A stretch of DNA of 64,000 nucleotides from Roseiarcus sp963829505 (GCA_963829505.1 CAWHIL010000003.1:1302001-1366000); one strand, 5' to 3'; shown: positions 9,004 to 18,933, counted from the stretch's first letter. Program-made: numbers and translations. The notes: generated by a model from the letters alone, not told the origin.

Positions 9004-9864
9004 TCAGGCAGCTTCCGCACTTACCTCTTCGGGCTCCTCGTCGAAGGGGGCGAGGTCTTCCTGCGCCATCGCGACCGCCTTCAGTTCGGGCCAGCGCAAC
9101 ACTTCGAGCCGGCCGTCGAAATGCTCGACGATTAGCGAGCACGATTCGACGAAGTCGCCGATGTTGGCATAAGTCACGCCCTCGATATCGCGGATCACGG
9201 CGTGGTGGATGTGGCCGCAGACGACGCCGTCGACGCCCTGGCGCCTGGCTTCGCCGGCAAGCTCTTTCTCGAACGAGCCGATGAAGTTGACCGCGTTCTT
9301 CACCTTGAGCTTCGCCCAGGCCGAGAACGACCAGTACGGCAGACCGAGCGCCCGGCGGGCGGCGTTGAAGTGCGTATTGACGAAGAGCGCGGTCGTGTAG
9401 GCCCAGTCGCCGAAGAAGGCGAGCCACTTCGAGTGGCGCACCACGACGTCGAACTCGTCGCCGTGAATGATGAGGAAGCGCCTGCCGTCAGCCGCGGTGT
9501 GGATCGCCTGGCGCTTGATCTCGATGCCGCCGAAGGTCAGGCCGAAGAACTGGCGCGCGAACTCGTCGTGATTGCCCGGCACGAACACCATGCGCGCGCC
9601 GTGGCGCACCTTGCGCAACAGCTTCTGGACGACGTCGTTGTGCGCCTGCGGCCAATACCAGCCCGAGCGCAGCCGCCAGCCGTCGATGATGTCGCCGACA
9701 AGAAAGATGGTGTCGGCCTCGACGTGCCGCAGCATGTCGAGGATAAGATGGGCCTGGCAGCCGCGCGTGCCGAGATGAAGATCCGACAGGAACAGCGTGC
9801 GGTAACGATGGGTCCCGGGATGCTTGGACACTCCGGCCTCTCGAAAATACGCTTTGGTTGGCAT
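9004..9864 (-). CDS. plcP: PlcP-like metallophosphoesterase (phospholipase C; UDP-diacylglucosamine diphosphatase-like)
   Basis: This calcineurin-fold metallophosphoesterase is about 286 residues from the ATG at 9864; an in-frame GTG at 9972 would add 36. Metal-binding motifs appear in order: SDLHLG, GDIIDGW, GNHDEF, IHGDEFD and GHIHHA. Automated annotation would probably call it UDP-2,3-diacylglucosamine diphosphatase (LpxH-like). The downstream Agt-like glycosyltransferase, one base away, favours PlcP, which cleaves phospholipid head groups to diacylglycerol under phosphate limitation. I found no convincing Pho box in the short divergent spacer toward the SDR gene. The family fold is certain; the PlcP role is inferred. 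Confidence 0.82.
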   Translation of the reverse strand: MPTKAYFREAGVSKHPGTHRYRTLFLSDLHLGTRGCQAHLILDMLRHVEADTIFLVGDIIDGWRLRSGWYWPQAHNDVVQKLLRKVRHGARMVFVPGNHDEFARQFFGLTFGGIEIKRQAIHTAADGRRFLIIHGDEFDVVVRHSKWLAFFGDWAYTTALFVNTHFNAARRALGLPYWSFSAWAKLKVKNAVNFIGSFEKELAGEARRQGVDGVVCGHIHHAVIRDIEGVTYANIGDFVESCSLIVEHFDGRLEVLRWPELKAVAMAQEDLAPFDEEPEEVSAEAA

Positions 9865-10001
9865 CCCTTGCTCAGATTCTCGTGTCGCTTGCGTGACGAG
9901 GCGGGGGATTCGGTTGGCGCCGTTATAGAGATCGGCCCGGAGGCTGTCGATACTCGAAAGATTGTCATCCACGAGCCCATGAATCAGACGGAGGATAGAC
10001 C

Positions 10002-10781
10002 TTGGATCTTGGGATTTCGGGCCGAAAGGCCATTGTGTGCGCCTCGAGCAAGGGCTTGGGCCGCGCCTGTGCGGCGGCGCTCGCGGAAGCAGGCTGCACG
10101 CTCGTCCTGAACGGACGCAATTCGGCCACGCTTACGGCGTCGGCGCGCGAGCTGCGCGAGCGTTTCGGCGTGAGCGTCGCTGAGGCGCCCGGCGACCTCA
10201 ACGACAAGGCGACGCGCGCGGCGCTCATCGCCGCCGCGCCCGACGCCGACATTCTCGTCAACAACAACGGCGGGCCGCCGTTCAGGAGCTTCGATGCGAT
10301 CAGCCGCGAGGACATCCTGCACGGCGTCGAATCGAACATGCTCACTCCGATCGCGCTCGTCCAGGCGCTCCTGCCCGGCATGGCGAAGCGCAAGTTCGGC
10401 CGTATCGTCAACATCACCTCGGGCTCGGTGCGGGCGCCAATCCCGGGCCTCGACGTGTCGTCGGGGGCGCGCGCCGGCCTTACCGCCTTCCTCGCTTCCG
10501 CCGCGCGCGCGCATGTCGCCGACAACGTGACGATCAACTTCATTCAGCCCGGAACCTTCGCGACCGACCGCTCGCGCTCCGCGATCGAGCGGACGGCAGC
10601 CCAGCGCGGAGCAGCGGTTTCGGTCGTCGAAGCGGAAGCCGCCGCCCGCAACCCCGCCCGCCGTTTCGGCGATCCGGCGGAGTTCGGCGCCCTCTGCGCC
10701 TTCCTCGCCAGCGCCCACGCGGGTTTCATCACCGGGCAGAACATCCTCATCGACGGCGGCGCCTTTCCCGGCGCGTTCTGA
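10002..10781 (+). CDS. Short-chain dehydrogenase/reductase-family protein with atypical active site
   Basis: The 259-residue Rossmann-fold protein has the nucleotide-binding start CASSKGLGRA, the NNNGGPP segment (canonical NNAG), and the end GFITGQNILIDGG. The start is TTG at 10002, supported by GGAGG seven bases upstream. The catalytic Tyr-x-x-x-Lys is absent: the position reads LDVSSGARAGLTAF, with Ser and Arg in place of Tyr and Lys. A branch of FabG-like proteins with a similar substitution is known to me, so this is probably ancestral rather than damage, but classic reductase chemistry is doubtful. It is divergent from plcP. Confidence 0.85.
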   Translation: MDLGISGRKAIVCASSKGLGRACAAALAEAGCTLVLNGRNSATLTASARELRERFGVSVAEAPGDLNDKATRAALIAAAPDADILVNNNGGPPFRSFDAISREDILHGVESNMLTPIALVQALLPGMAKRKFGRIVNITSGSVRAPIPGLDVSSGARAGLTAFLASAARAHVADNVTINFIQPGTFATDRSRSAIERTAAQRGAAVSVVEAEAAARNPARRFGDPAEFGALCAFLASAHAGFITGQNILIDGGAFPGAF

Positions 10782-10901
10782 GGCGCGCGGCCGCGCCCCC
10801 TCCACTCGTCCTTCCCCGCCCGTCGCTTCGCGCCGCCCTCTCCCGCTTCAGCACGTCGAGCGACGGGCGTCCTGGCGGACGCCCTCCCGCAGCCGAGGGG
10901 A

Positions 10902-13900
10902 TTACCCCTTCTTCCCGGCGATCTTGGCGATCTCGCGCATCAGCTTCAGCGTTCCGTCGAGGCGGTCGGCGAGTTCCTCGAAATCGTCGGCCACCACGAT
11001 GCGCATGTCGGGGCGGACGCGCGCCCCCTCCCCCTGCGCGGCGACCCACTTCACGAGACCCGTCGGGTTGGCGAAGGCGTTGCCGCGGAAGGCGAGCGTC
11101 ACGCCCTTCGCGCCGGCGTCGAGCTTCTCGACATTCGCCTTGCGGCAGAGCGCCTTGATCTGCACGAGCTTCATGAGAAGCCCCACTTCCGGCGGCGGCG
11201 GGCCGAAGCGGTCGACGATCTCGGCGGCCATTCCGTCGATCTCGGCCTCGTCCTCGAGCGAGGAGAGGCGGCGGTAGAGATTGAGGCGCGTCGGAAGGTC
11301 GGCGATATAGCTCTCCGGAATCGTCACCGGCGCGCCGAGTTGGATGGTCGGCGACCACATCTCGTCGGGCGCGGCGTCCTCGCCCGACTTGATGCGTTCG
11401 ACCGCCTCGCGCACCATCTGCTGGTAGAGTTCGTAGCCGACCTCCTTGATGTGGCCGGACTGCTCCTCGCCGAGAAGATTGCCGGCGCCGCGCAAGTCGA
11501 GGTCGTGGCTTGCGAGCTGGAAGCCGGCGCCCAGCGTATCGAGCGACTGGAGGACGGCGAGACGCTTCTCCGCCTGCGGCGTGATCTTCGCCCGCGCCGG
11601 CGTCGTGAAGATCGCGTAGGCGCGCACCTTGGCTCGCCCCACCCGGCCGCGCAATTGATAGAGCTGGCCGAGGCCGAACATGTCGGCGCGGTGCACGATC
11701 ATGGTGTTGGCGGAGGGAATGTCGAGCCCCAACTCGACGATCGCGGTCGAGAGCAGGATGTCGTACTTGCCGTCGTAGAAGGCGCCGATCCGGTCCTCGA
11801 GCTGGGTCGCCGCCATGTCGCCGTGCGCCACGACGAATTTCGCCTCCGGCACGTTCGTGCGCAGGAAGGCGGCCGCCTCGTCGAGGTCGTCGATGCGCGG
11901 GCAGACGTAGAAGGACTGGCCGCCGCGGTAGCGTTCGCGGAGCAGCGCCTCGCGGACGATCAGCGCGTCGAACGGCGAGACGAAGGTCCGGACCGCGAGC
12001 CGGTCGACGGGAGGCGTCGCGATGATCGAGAGATCGCGCACGCCCGTCATGGCGAGCTGGAGGGTGCGCGGGATCGGCGTCGCCGAGAGGGTCAGCATGT
12101 GGACCTCGGCGCGCAGATCCTTCAGCCGCTCCTTGTGGGCGACGCCGAAATGCTGCTCCTCGTCGATTACGACGAGACCAAGATCCTTGAACGACACCGT
12201 CTTGCCGAGGACGGCGTGGGTTCCCACAACAATGTCGACCGAACCGTCGGCGAGGCCCTTCTTCACATCGCGCTGCTCCGCCGTCGGCACCATGCGCGAC
12301 AATTGGCCGATCGTGACCGGCAGCCCGGCGAAGCGCTGGCGGAAGACGCGCGCGTGCTGGCGCGCCAGCAGGGTCGTCGGCACGACGATCGCGGTCTGCT
12401 TCGAATTCATCGCCGCGGCGAAGGCGGCGCGCAGCGCCACCTCCGTCTTGCCGAAGCCGACGTCGCCGCAGACGAGCCGGTCCATCGGACGACCCGCGCC
12501 GAGGTCGTCGAGCGTGGATTCGATCGCGCTCTCCTGGTCCTGCGTCTCGTCGTAGGGGAAGCGGGCGCAGAACTCGTCGTAGAGCCCCTCGGGCGTGGTC
12601 AGGCGCGGCGCGGGCCGCGTCATGCGCTGGGCGGCGACGCGGATCAGTTCGCCCGCCATCTCGTTGATGCGCTTCTTGAGCCGGCCTTTGCGCGACTGCC
12701 AGGCGGCGCCGCCGAGCCTGTCGAGCTCGCCCGTCTCCGAGCCGTAGCGCGACAGAAGCTCGAGGTTCTCGACCGGGAGGAAGAGCCGGTCGCCGCCCGC
12801 GTAGTGGATCTCGAGGCAGTCGTGCGGCGCGCCCGCCGCCTCGATCGTCTTCAAGCCCACGAAGCGGCCGACGCCGTGATCGACATGGACGACGAGGTCG
12901 CCCGCGGACAGCGCCGCGGCTTCCGCCAGCACGTCCTGGGCGCGGCGCTTGCGTTTCGCCCGCCGCACCAGCCGGTCGCCAAGAATGTCCTGCTCGCCGA
13001 CGATTGCGAAACCGGGCGCCTCGAAGCCCTGCTCGAGCGCGATCACCGCAAGCGGCAGCGCGCCGCCCCTCGCGGTCTTGACCTGGTGGTAAGAGGAGAC
13101 GAGCTCCTGGGCTTTCAGGCCATGCTCGGCGAGCACATGGCCGAGTCGCTCGCGCGAGCCGTCGCTCCAGCCGGCGACGACGACGTCGAGACCGCTCTTG
13201 CGCAGATCCCGGATGTGGCCGACGGCGGCGTCGAAAACGTTGGCCCCCTCCGTCTGGCGCTCGGGAGCGAAGCTGCGCCCGACGCGGCCGCCGCAGTCGA
13301 TCACCGCGGGACCCTCCGGCGCGTCGAAGGGCGCGAGCCGGACGAGCGGGCCGGCGGCGATCCGCTCGCGCCATTCGCCGCCGGTCAGATAGAGGCGCTC
13401 GGGCGGCAGCGGCTTGTAATCCGCCTTCCCCGGGCTTTCCTTGTAAACCGCGCGCCGCGCCGCGTAGGAATCCTCGACCTGTTCGAGGCGACGCTGAGCC
13501 GCCTCCTCGGCGCGCGCGTCGATGACGAAGGGCGCGTCGCCGACATAATCGAAGATCGTGTCGAGGCTTTCGTAGAGAAGCGGCAGCCAGTGCTCGAGGC
13601 CGATCGCCCGCCGGCCTTCGCTGACGGCGGCGTAGAGATCGTCGGCCGGCGTCGGCGCCCGAATTCCTGCGCATAGAGCTGGCGGAAGCGGCGGATCGTT
13701 TCGGTCGAAAGCTGCGCCTCGCTCATCGGCACGAGGTCGAGAGCGCGTAAACTGCCGACGGTCCGCTGCGTCTCCGGATCGAAGGCGCGGATCAATTCCA
13801 GCGTGTCGCCGAAAAAGTCGAGGCGAATCGGATTGGGCGCGCCGGGCGGATAGAGGTCGAGAATGCCGCCGCGCGAGGCGTAATCGCCGACGTCGCGCAC

Positions 13901-14431
13901 GGTGCTGGCGCGCGCGTAGCCGTTCGCCTCGAGCCAGCGGGCCAGATCGTCCATGCGCACGCTGTTGCCGGGCGCGGCGGAGAAGGCGGCGGAGGCGAGA
14001 TAGGCGAGCGGGGGGACGCGCTGGGTCAGCGCATTGACGTAAAGCACGAGCACCCGCGGCCGCTCGCGCGACCCCCGCGAGCGGGCGAGGCGGGCGAGCG
14101 CGGTCATGCGCTCGGCCGAGACGGCCGGGTTGGGCGACACGCGGTCGTAGGGCTGGCAGTCCCAGGAGGGCAGATAGAGCGCCTCGATCTCGGGCGCGGC
14201 GAAGGCGAGCGCGTCGATGAAGGCCTGCGCGCGCGCCGCGTCCCGGGCGACGAAGACGAGCGCCGCGCCTCGCTGCTCGCCCGCCGCGGCGAAGGCGCGC
14301 GCCAGTTCTGCGACCACGAAGGCGTCGTAGCCCTCGGGCGCCCGCGACAGCGTGACGGCGCCGCCCGCCTCGAGGCGGCCTGCGGCGGTGCGGACGTCGA
14401 CGAGCCGGCTTCGTTCCTTGATTTCGTTCAC
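10902..14431 (-). CDS. mfd: Transcription-repair coupling factor Mfd (frame broken near 13660)
   Basis: Mfd displaces RNA polymerase stalled at DNA lesions and recruits UvrA. The protein, about 1,176 residues, starts MNEIKERSRLVDVRT at 14431. The N-terminal UvrB-like part reads in one frame to YAQEFG (about 13660), and the rest reads in another frame from APTPADDLYAAVSEGRRA to the stop. One missing G in a run of Gs would explain this. After the break come the CarD-like RNA-polymerase-interacting domain (VVHVDHGVGRFVGL), the ATP-binding loop GDVGFGKTE, the DEEQHFG box, helicase motifs (QLRGRVGRAK) and the C-terminal TRCF domain. All domains are present on both sides of the break. Confidence 0.93.
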
Positions 14432-14527
14432 GGGCGCCTTCTCTGCCCCCTCGTCCCAAGGAGCGGCGCCGAAGGCGGCGCGTCTCGAAGGACCTTCCAG
14501 CGGTCACGGCGCCGCAATGTGGAGCGT

Positions 14528-14566
14528 CCTTCGAGACGCCCGCAATGCGGGCTCCTCAGGACGAGG
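14528..14566. repeat. Dispersed palindromic repeat, copy 1
   Basis: CTTCGAGACGCC, a short inverted core (CGCAATGCGG), then GCTCCTCAGGACGAGG. The same outer sequences with a different core occur at 21921-21960. A reverse-complement partner of the outer part (CGTCTCGAAGGA) lies about 45 bases to the left, so the intergenic region can fold on itself. Confidence 0.7.
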
Positions 14567-14588
14567 TCCGTGGTATGAAGTACGGCGC

Positions 14589-14894
14589 TCACCTGGCTTC
14601 GTTCGCCCGTTTCAGCGCCTCGCGCGGCGCGGCGCAGAGGCGCGCGAAGAGGGCCGTATCGAACTCGCTCGGCGTCGGCGCCTCGCCCGTGACCCAGGAC
14701 AGGATCACCGGGTCGGGCGCCTCCATGAGGCGCTCGAATTCGTCGAGCTCCGCATTCGTCATGGCCGGCAGGTTGGCGTCGACGAACTGGCCCATGACGA
14801 TGTCCATCTCGCGCATTCCCCGCCGCCAGGCGCGGAACAGGATCTTGCGCCGCCGCTCGTCGAGCGCCGCGCTTGAAAGCATCGAGCCGGACAT
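14589..14894 (-). CDS. sdhE: FAD assembly factor SdhE (succinate dehydrogenase assembly factor 2)
   Basis: This small (about 101 residues) helical protein of the SdhE/DUF339 family promotes covalent flavinylation of SdhA. The signature RRGMREMD, equivalent to the RGxxE FAD-transfer motif, lies about residues 24-31, followed by MTNAELDEFERLMEAPDP and the end LSWVTG. The ATG at 14894 gives MSGSMLSSAALDERRRKILF, which fits the family start; the open frame extends upstream without support. It lies upstream of mfd on the same strand, a neighbourhood common in alphaproteobacteria. Confidence 0.92.
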   Translation of the reverse strand: MSGSMLSSAALDERRRKILFRAWRRGMREMDIVMGQFVDANLPAMTNAELDEFERLMEAPDPVILSWVTGEAPTPSEFDTALFARLCAAPREALKRANEAR

Positions 14895-15146
14895 GGTCAA
14901 TCCCTCAACTGGGCGGGGGCGCGTCATCCAACGCGGCGCGACCGCAGAAGATCCGCTTCCCCGTCATTCCCCTCGTAGGGCGCTTATAGCGGCGGGGCGA
15001 AGCACTGTCAGCGATCCGATGTGCCATAAGAGCTTTGACGTGGATCCGGCGAACTCGGGCCGCCGTTTCGCCGAAACCGACTTGAAAGCCGACCCGGCCC
15101 GCCCGCGGCAAAGGTGGGGCGGAAACTTTCGAAGGGAACGCTTCGA

Positions 15147-16739
15147 ATGGTCGACATCCTGACGCGCTGGCTCTTCGACGCATCCGGCCTCACGCCGCAT
15201 GGCTTCTGCCTCCTGTGGCAGCCCGGTCTCATCTGGACCTACGCGCTGTCGGACGCCGGCATCGGTCTCGCCTATTTTTCGATTCCCGTCGCGCTCGCGG
15301 TGATCGCGCGCAAGCGCCAGGACCTCGTGTTCCGCCCTCTGCTTCTCCTGTTCGCCGCCTTCATCATGCTCTGCGGGGCGACGCACTGGCTCGACGTCGT
15401 GACGCTCTGGCTCCCGGCTTACGGCCTTCAGGCCGTCGTGAAGGCTCTCACGGCGGCGGTGTCGATCTTCACGGCGGTCGCTCTGTGGATGCTTCTGCCC
15501 GAGGCGATCAAGCTACCGTCCCCTTTGCAATTCCGCGAGACGAGCGCCGCCTTGCGCGAAACGGAGGAGCGGCTGCGGCAGTCGCAGAAGATGGAGATCG
15601 TCGGGCAACTGACAGGCGGCGTCGCGCACGACTTCAACAACATGCTCCAGGCGATCGGCGGCGGCCTGACCGTGCTCGAGCGGCGCATCGCCGACGGGCG
15701 GCTCGACGACATCGGACGGATCGGCAAGGAGATGCGCCGCGCCCTCAATAGCGCCGCGGGACTGACGGACAGGCTGCTCTCCTTCTCGCGCCGCCAGACG
15801 CTGCGGCCGACCCGCATCGAGCCCGACACATTCATCGCCGGCATGCGCGATTTCCTCCAGCGCACCGTCGGGCCCGAGACGCGGCTCGCCATGAGGCTCG
15901 GGGACGGCAAGTCGGACATCGTGGTCGACGCGCAGCAACTCGAGGCGATGCTGCTCAATCTGGCGCTCAACGCCCGCGACGCGATGCCGAACGGCGGGCT
16001 GCTCACAATCGAGGTGTCCGACCGGGACGTCGAGCCGGGCGAGATGGCGGATCAGGAGCGGGTGAGCCCCGGAAGCTATGTGGAGATCAAGGTGGCCGAC
16101 AGCGGGGTCGGCATGACGCCCGACGTTGTCGCACGCGCCTTCGAGCCTTTTTTCACCACCAAGCCGCATGGGGCCGGCACCGGCCTCGGCCTGTCGCAGG
16201 TCTACGGCTTCGTGCGGCAATCGGGCGGATTTTCGCGCATCGAAAGCCGGCCGGGCGCGGGCGCGAGCGTCATCGTCAGCCTGCCCGGGCGGCCCCGCGC
16301 GGAACGCGAGGAGGCGGCGCCGCCGCAAGCCGCGCCGGCCGAAGCCGATGCGGCGCCGGCGCGCGGCGTCGTGCTCGTGGTCGAGGACCAGGAGGAAGTG
16401 CGCGCGCAGATCGTCGAGGCGCTGGCCGAGGCCGGATGCGAGGTGATCGAGGCGACGGACGGCCTCGCCGCGCTCAACATCGTCGAGGCGCGGCGCACCC
16501 GGATCGACCTCCTGGTCAGCGACGTCGGGCTTCCCGGCCTCAACGGGCGCCAGCTCGCCGACGCCGCGCGCGAGGTCCGGCCAGGCCTGCCGATCCTGCT
16601 CGTCACCGGCTACGCCGCGCGTGCGCTCGACACGATCAAGCTCGCCGAGGGCATGGAAATCCTGCGCAAGCCCTTCGAGCTCGCGGAGCTTGTCGCGCGG
16701 GTCAAGGCGATGATGACGGCTCGGCCTGTCCCCGGATAA
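15147..16739 (+). CDS. Hybrid histidine kinase with ethylene-receptor-like membrane domain
   Basis: The 530-residue membrane kinase has three N-terminal transmembrane helices (about 27-51, 60-87 and 94-117). Their sequence closely resembles the plant ETR1 and cyanobacterial Etr1 ethylene-binding domain: SDAGIGLAYFSIPVAL in helix 1 and LCGATHWLDVVTLW in helix 2. Asp36 and the copper(I) ligands Cys76 and His80 are all kept. A HisKA domain follows (phospho-acceptor His161 in GGVAHDFNNML), then a HATPase domain (NLALNARDAMPNGG, DSGVGM, GTGLGLSQVYG) and a C-terminal receiver with phospho-acceptor Asp459 (LLVSDVGLPGLNG). AAGGGA nine bases before the ATG supports the start. There is no separate response regulator beside it. 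Ligand identity is inferred. Confidence 0.9.
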   Translation: MVDILTRWLFDASGLTPHGFCLLWQPGLIWTYALSDAGIGLAYFSIPVALAVIARKRQDLVFRPLLLLFAAFIMLCGATHWLDVVTLWLPAYGLQAVVKALTAAVSIFTAVALWMLLPEAIKLPSPLQFRETSAALRETEERLRQSQKMEIVGQLTGGVAHDFNNMLQAIGGGLTVLERRIADGRLDDIGRIGKEMRRALNSAAGLTDRLLSFSRRQTLRPTRIEPDTFIAGMRDFLQRTVGPETRLAMRLGDGKSDIVVDAQQLEAMLLNLALNARDAMPNGGLLTIEVSDRDVEPGEMADQERVSPGSYVEIKVADSGVGMTPDVVARAFEPFFTTKPHGAGTGLGLSQVYGFVRQSGGFSRIESRPGAGASVIVSLPGRPRAEREEAAPPQAAPAEADAAPARGVVLVVEDQEEVRAQIVEALAEAGCEVIEATDGLAALNIVEARRTRIDLLVSDVGLPGLNGRQLADAAREVRPGLPILLVTGYAARALDTIKLAEGMEILRKPFELAELVARVKAMMTARPVPG

Positions 16740-16793
16740 GAAGGCGGCGACGCCCCGCGACAGCCGCGGACTGGGGCGTCCGTGGGGCCGTGC

Positions 16794-17396
16794 ATGCACA
16801 TTTTGGCTGAGCGCCGGCGGCGCGATGGAGATCGTAATACGCTCGTGCGAGCGCTTGCGTACACCTGGGGATTGGCGGCGACCGCGTATATACCCATTTC
16901 ACAATACATGCGAGAGTATTTCGACACGGATGAAAGGTATCGGTATCACGGGCACATTCGGACTTTCTCAGGAAACGTATATTTTTTCTCGACGCATACT
17001 TTCGCAAACGATACGTGGGCCGCACTCGCATTTTCTTTCGTTGCGATGGCCGCCATCACGACCCTGGACTACCTGCTGTTTTTATTGCCGATCCCTGTCT
17101 TCATACTGACAAAGACAGGACGCGTTCGGAATGTGATCGGATTTTTGGCGACGTTGCTCGCAATACCTATGACATTATACCTAATTGAAGCAGTCAATAC
17201 AGGAAAGTCGGATCTGGATAGAGAGCCATTTAGTCCTTTTGAAGCGCTTTGGGCTCTAATTTCGATTTCGTCTCTGTTATTTTTAGTAGGTGAAACTTTC
17301 TACAGAGCGAGCGACAGGATCAAAAGATACCTACTCACGTCATCTTTCGTTGTGTTCGCCTGTCTCTTCATTCTGTACTGGATCGCCAAGGGCTAA
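16794..17396 (+). CDS. AT-rich orphan membrane protein, unknown function
   Basis: The protein is about 200 residues with four or five predicted transmembrane helices (about 22-38, 76-104, 116-138, 147-168 and 177-197), and a loop after helix 1 rich in Tyr, His and Phe. The start is the ATG at 16794 or the GTG at 16782. The gene is visibly richer in A/T and uses many A- or T-ending codons (TTA, ATA, GAA), unlike its GC-rich neighbours, which suggests recent acquisition. It is convergent with the MFS gene, their stops only ten bases apart. I recognise no family. Confidence 0.7.
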   Translation: MHILAERRRRDGDRNTLVRALAYTWGLAATAYIPISQYMREYFDTDERYRYHGHIRTFSGNVYFFSTHTFANDTWAALAFSFVAMAAITTLDYLLFLLPIPVFILTKTGRVRNVIGFLATLLAIPMTLYLIEAVNTGKSDLDREPFSPFEALWALISISSLLFLVGETFYRASDRIKRYLLTSSFVVFACLFILYWIAKG

Positions 17397-17406
17397 CGAC
17401 GCGGCG

Positions 17407-18765
17407 TTACTCCGCCGCGGCGGCGCCGAGGACGGGCGCCGGGCGCGGCCTGCCGATCGTCAGCGCCAGCGCGGCCGCTGCGAGGCAGGCGACGCCCGCG
17501 ACATAAAGCGCCGGAAGGTAGGTCATGAGCTCGGTGCGGAAGGCGCCGGCCCCGAACGCGGCGGTCGCCGCGCCGAGCTGGTGGGCGGCGAAGATCCAGC
17601 CGAAGGTAAGGTTCGCCTTCTCCGCCCCGAAGCGCTGGACCGTCAGCCGCACGGTCGGGGGCACCGTCGCCACCCAGTCGAGCCCGTAGAAGACGGCGAA
17701 GGCCGAAAGCCCGATGACCGAGAAGTTGGTGAACGGAAGCGCGATCAGCGACAGGCCGCGCAGGCCGTAATAGACGAACAGCAGCCAGCGATTGTCGTAG
17801 CGGTCGGAGAGCCAGCCCGACATGATCGTGCCGACGAAGTCGAAGACGCCGATCGCCGCCAGCGCGCCAGCGGCCGCGACCGGGGCGACGCCGTAGTCGC
17901 CGCAGAGCGAGATCCAGTGCGTCTGGATGAGGCCGTTGGTCGAGAGGCCGCAGACGAAGAAGGTGGCGAACAGCACCCAGAAAGTGCGGCTGCCGCGCGC
18001 GTCGTAGAGGGCGCGCAACGGAGACATGAGCATCGCGCCGAAGGCATGGGCTTCGGCCGGCGGCGGCTCGACCGCGCGGGCGCCGTAGGGCGCAAGGCCG
18101 ACGTCGTATGGGCGGTCGCGCAGAAGGAGGAGCGCGATCACGCCGGCCGCGAGCTGCATGACGATGACGAAGGCGAGCGCGCTTCTCCAGCCGTGGTCTT
18201 CGGTGAGCTTGGCGAGGAGCGGCAGGAAGACGAGCTGGCCGGTCGCGGTGCTCGCCGTCAGCATGCCGACGACGAGGCCGCGCCGATGTTGGAACCAGCG
18301 CGCGGCGACCGTGGCGCCGAGCACGAGGGCCACCATGCCGGTGCCGAGGCCGACGACGACGCCCCAGAGCGCGACGAGTTGCCAAAGCTCGGTCATGAAG
18401 GTCGAGGCGAGCACGCCGGCCGACACCATGGCGATCGCGGCGATGACGACCGCGCGGACGCCGAAGCGGTTGATGAGAGCCGCCGCGAACGGGGCGATCA
18501 GGCCATAGATCGCGAGACGGATGGCGAAGGCCGACGAGATGTCCGCCGCGCTCCAGCCGAACTCCTTCTGCAACGGGCCGATGAAGACGCCCGGCGCGCC
18601 CATGACGCCGGCGTTCGACAGCATGACGAGAAAGGTCGAGCCGACGACCGCCCAGCCGTAGAAGATTTTGCGCGCGCCGAGCGCCGTCGCGAGGCGGTTC
18701 GAGAGCGACAGCGGCGCGGGCCGCGCGGCCGGGACGGACCCTGCTCCGATGATGGACTCCGTCAT
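17407..18765 (-). CDS. Major facilitator superfamily transporter (oxalate/formate antiporter-like branch)
   Basis: This is a 452-residue, twelve-helix MFS permease. A short cytoplasmic N-terminus precedes FYGWAVVGSTFLVMLSNAGVMGAPGVFIGPL, which recalls the oxalate-formate/monocarboxylate branch. Loop 2-3 carries LINRFGVRAV, and the second half repeats the pattern with GWLSDRYDNRW. The ATG at 18765 was chosen since the upstream open frame is repeat sequence. A MarR-type regulator gene lies upstream on the same strand, separated by a hairpin repeat, and probably controls it. Substrate unknown; an organic acid or aromatic compound is a reasonable guess from the family. Confidence 0.85.
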   Translation of the reverse strand: MTESIIGAGSVPAARPAPLSLSNRLATALGARKIFYGWAVVGSTFLVMLSNAGVMGAPGVFIGPLQKEFGWSAADISSAFAIRLAIYGLIAPFAAALINRFGVRAVVIAAIAMVSAGVLASTFMTELWQLVALWGVVVGLGTGMVALVLGATVAARWFQHRRGLVVGMLTASTATGQLVFLPLLAKLTEDHGWRSALAFVIVMQLAAGVIALLLLRDRPYDVGLAPYGARAVEPPPAEAHAFGAMLMSPLRALYDARGSRTFWVLFATFFVCGLSTNGLIQTHWISLCGDYGVAPVAAAGALAAIGVFDFVGTIMSGWLSDRYDNRWLLFVYYGLRGLSLIALPFTNFSVIGLSAFAVFYGLDWVATVPPTVRLTVQRFGAEKANLTFGWIFAAHQLGAATAAFGAGAFRTELMTYLPALYVAGVACLAAAALALTIGRPRPAPVLGAAAAE

Positions 18766-18869
18766 GGCGTTCTCCGTCTTAAATTCAAACAAGTCGGAAG
18801 GGCGCCCCCTCGCCCCGCCCTGGCGGGGAGAGGGGCTTGGCGATTGGCCGCAGCGGCTCGTCCCCAAGG

Positions 18870-18910
18870 CCCCTCATCCTGACCTTCTCCCCGTGAACGG
18901 GGAGAAGGGA
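18870..18910. repeat. Dispersed hairpin repeat (CCTTCTCCCCG...CGGGGAGAAGG)
   Basis: An 11-base perfect inverted repeat (18883-18893 with 18898-18908) around a four-base loop, preceded by CCCCTCATCCTGA. Repeats of this form are widespread between genes in Rhizobiales. It lies between the MarR and MFS genes and could attenuate read-through between them. Confidence 0.65.
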
Positions 18911-18933
18911 CGCTGTCGGCGCGTCGACAAAAC

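Noticed and set aside
9865..10001. Pho box controlling plcP-agt
   Set aside because: Only a single weak TGTCAT half-site is visible; the second half at 11-base spacing is missing.
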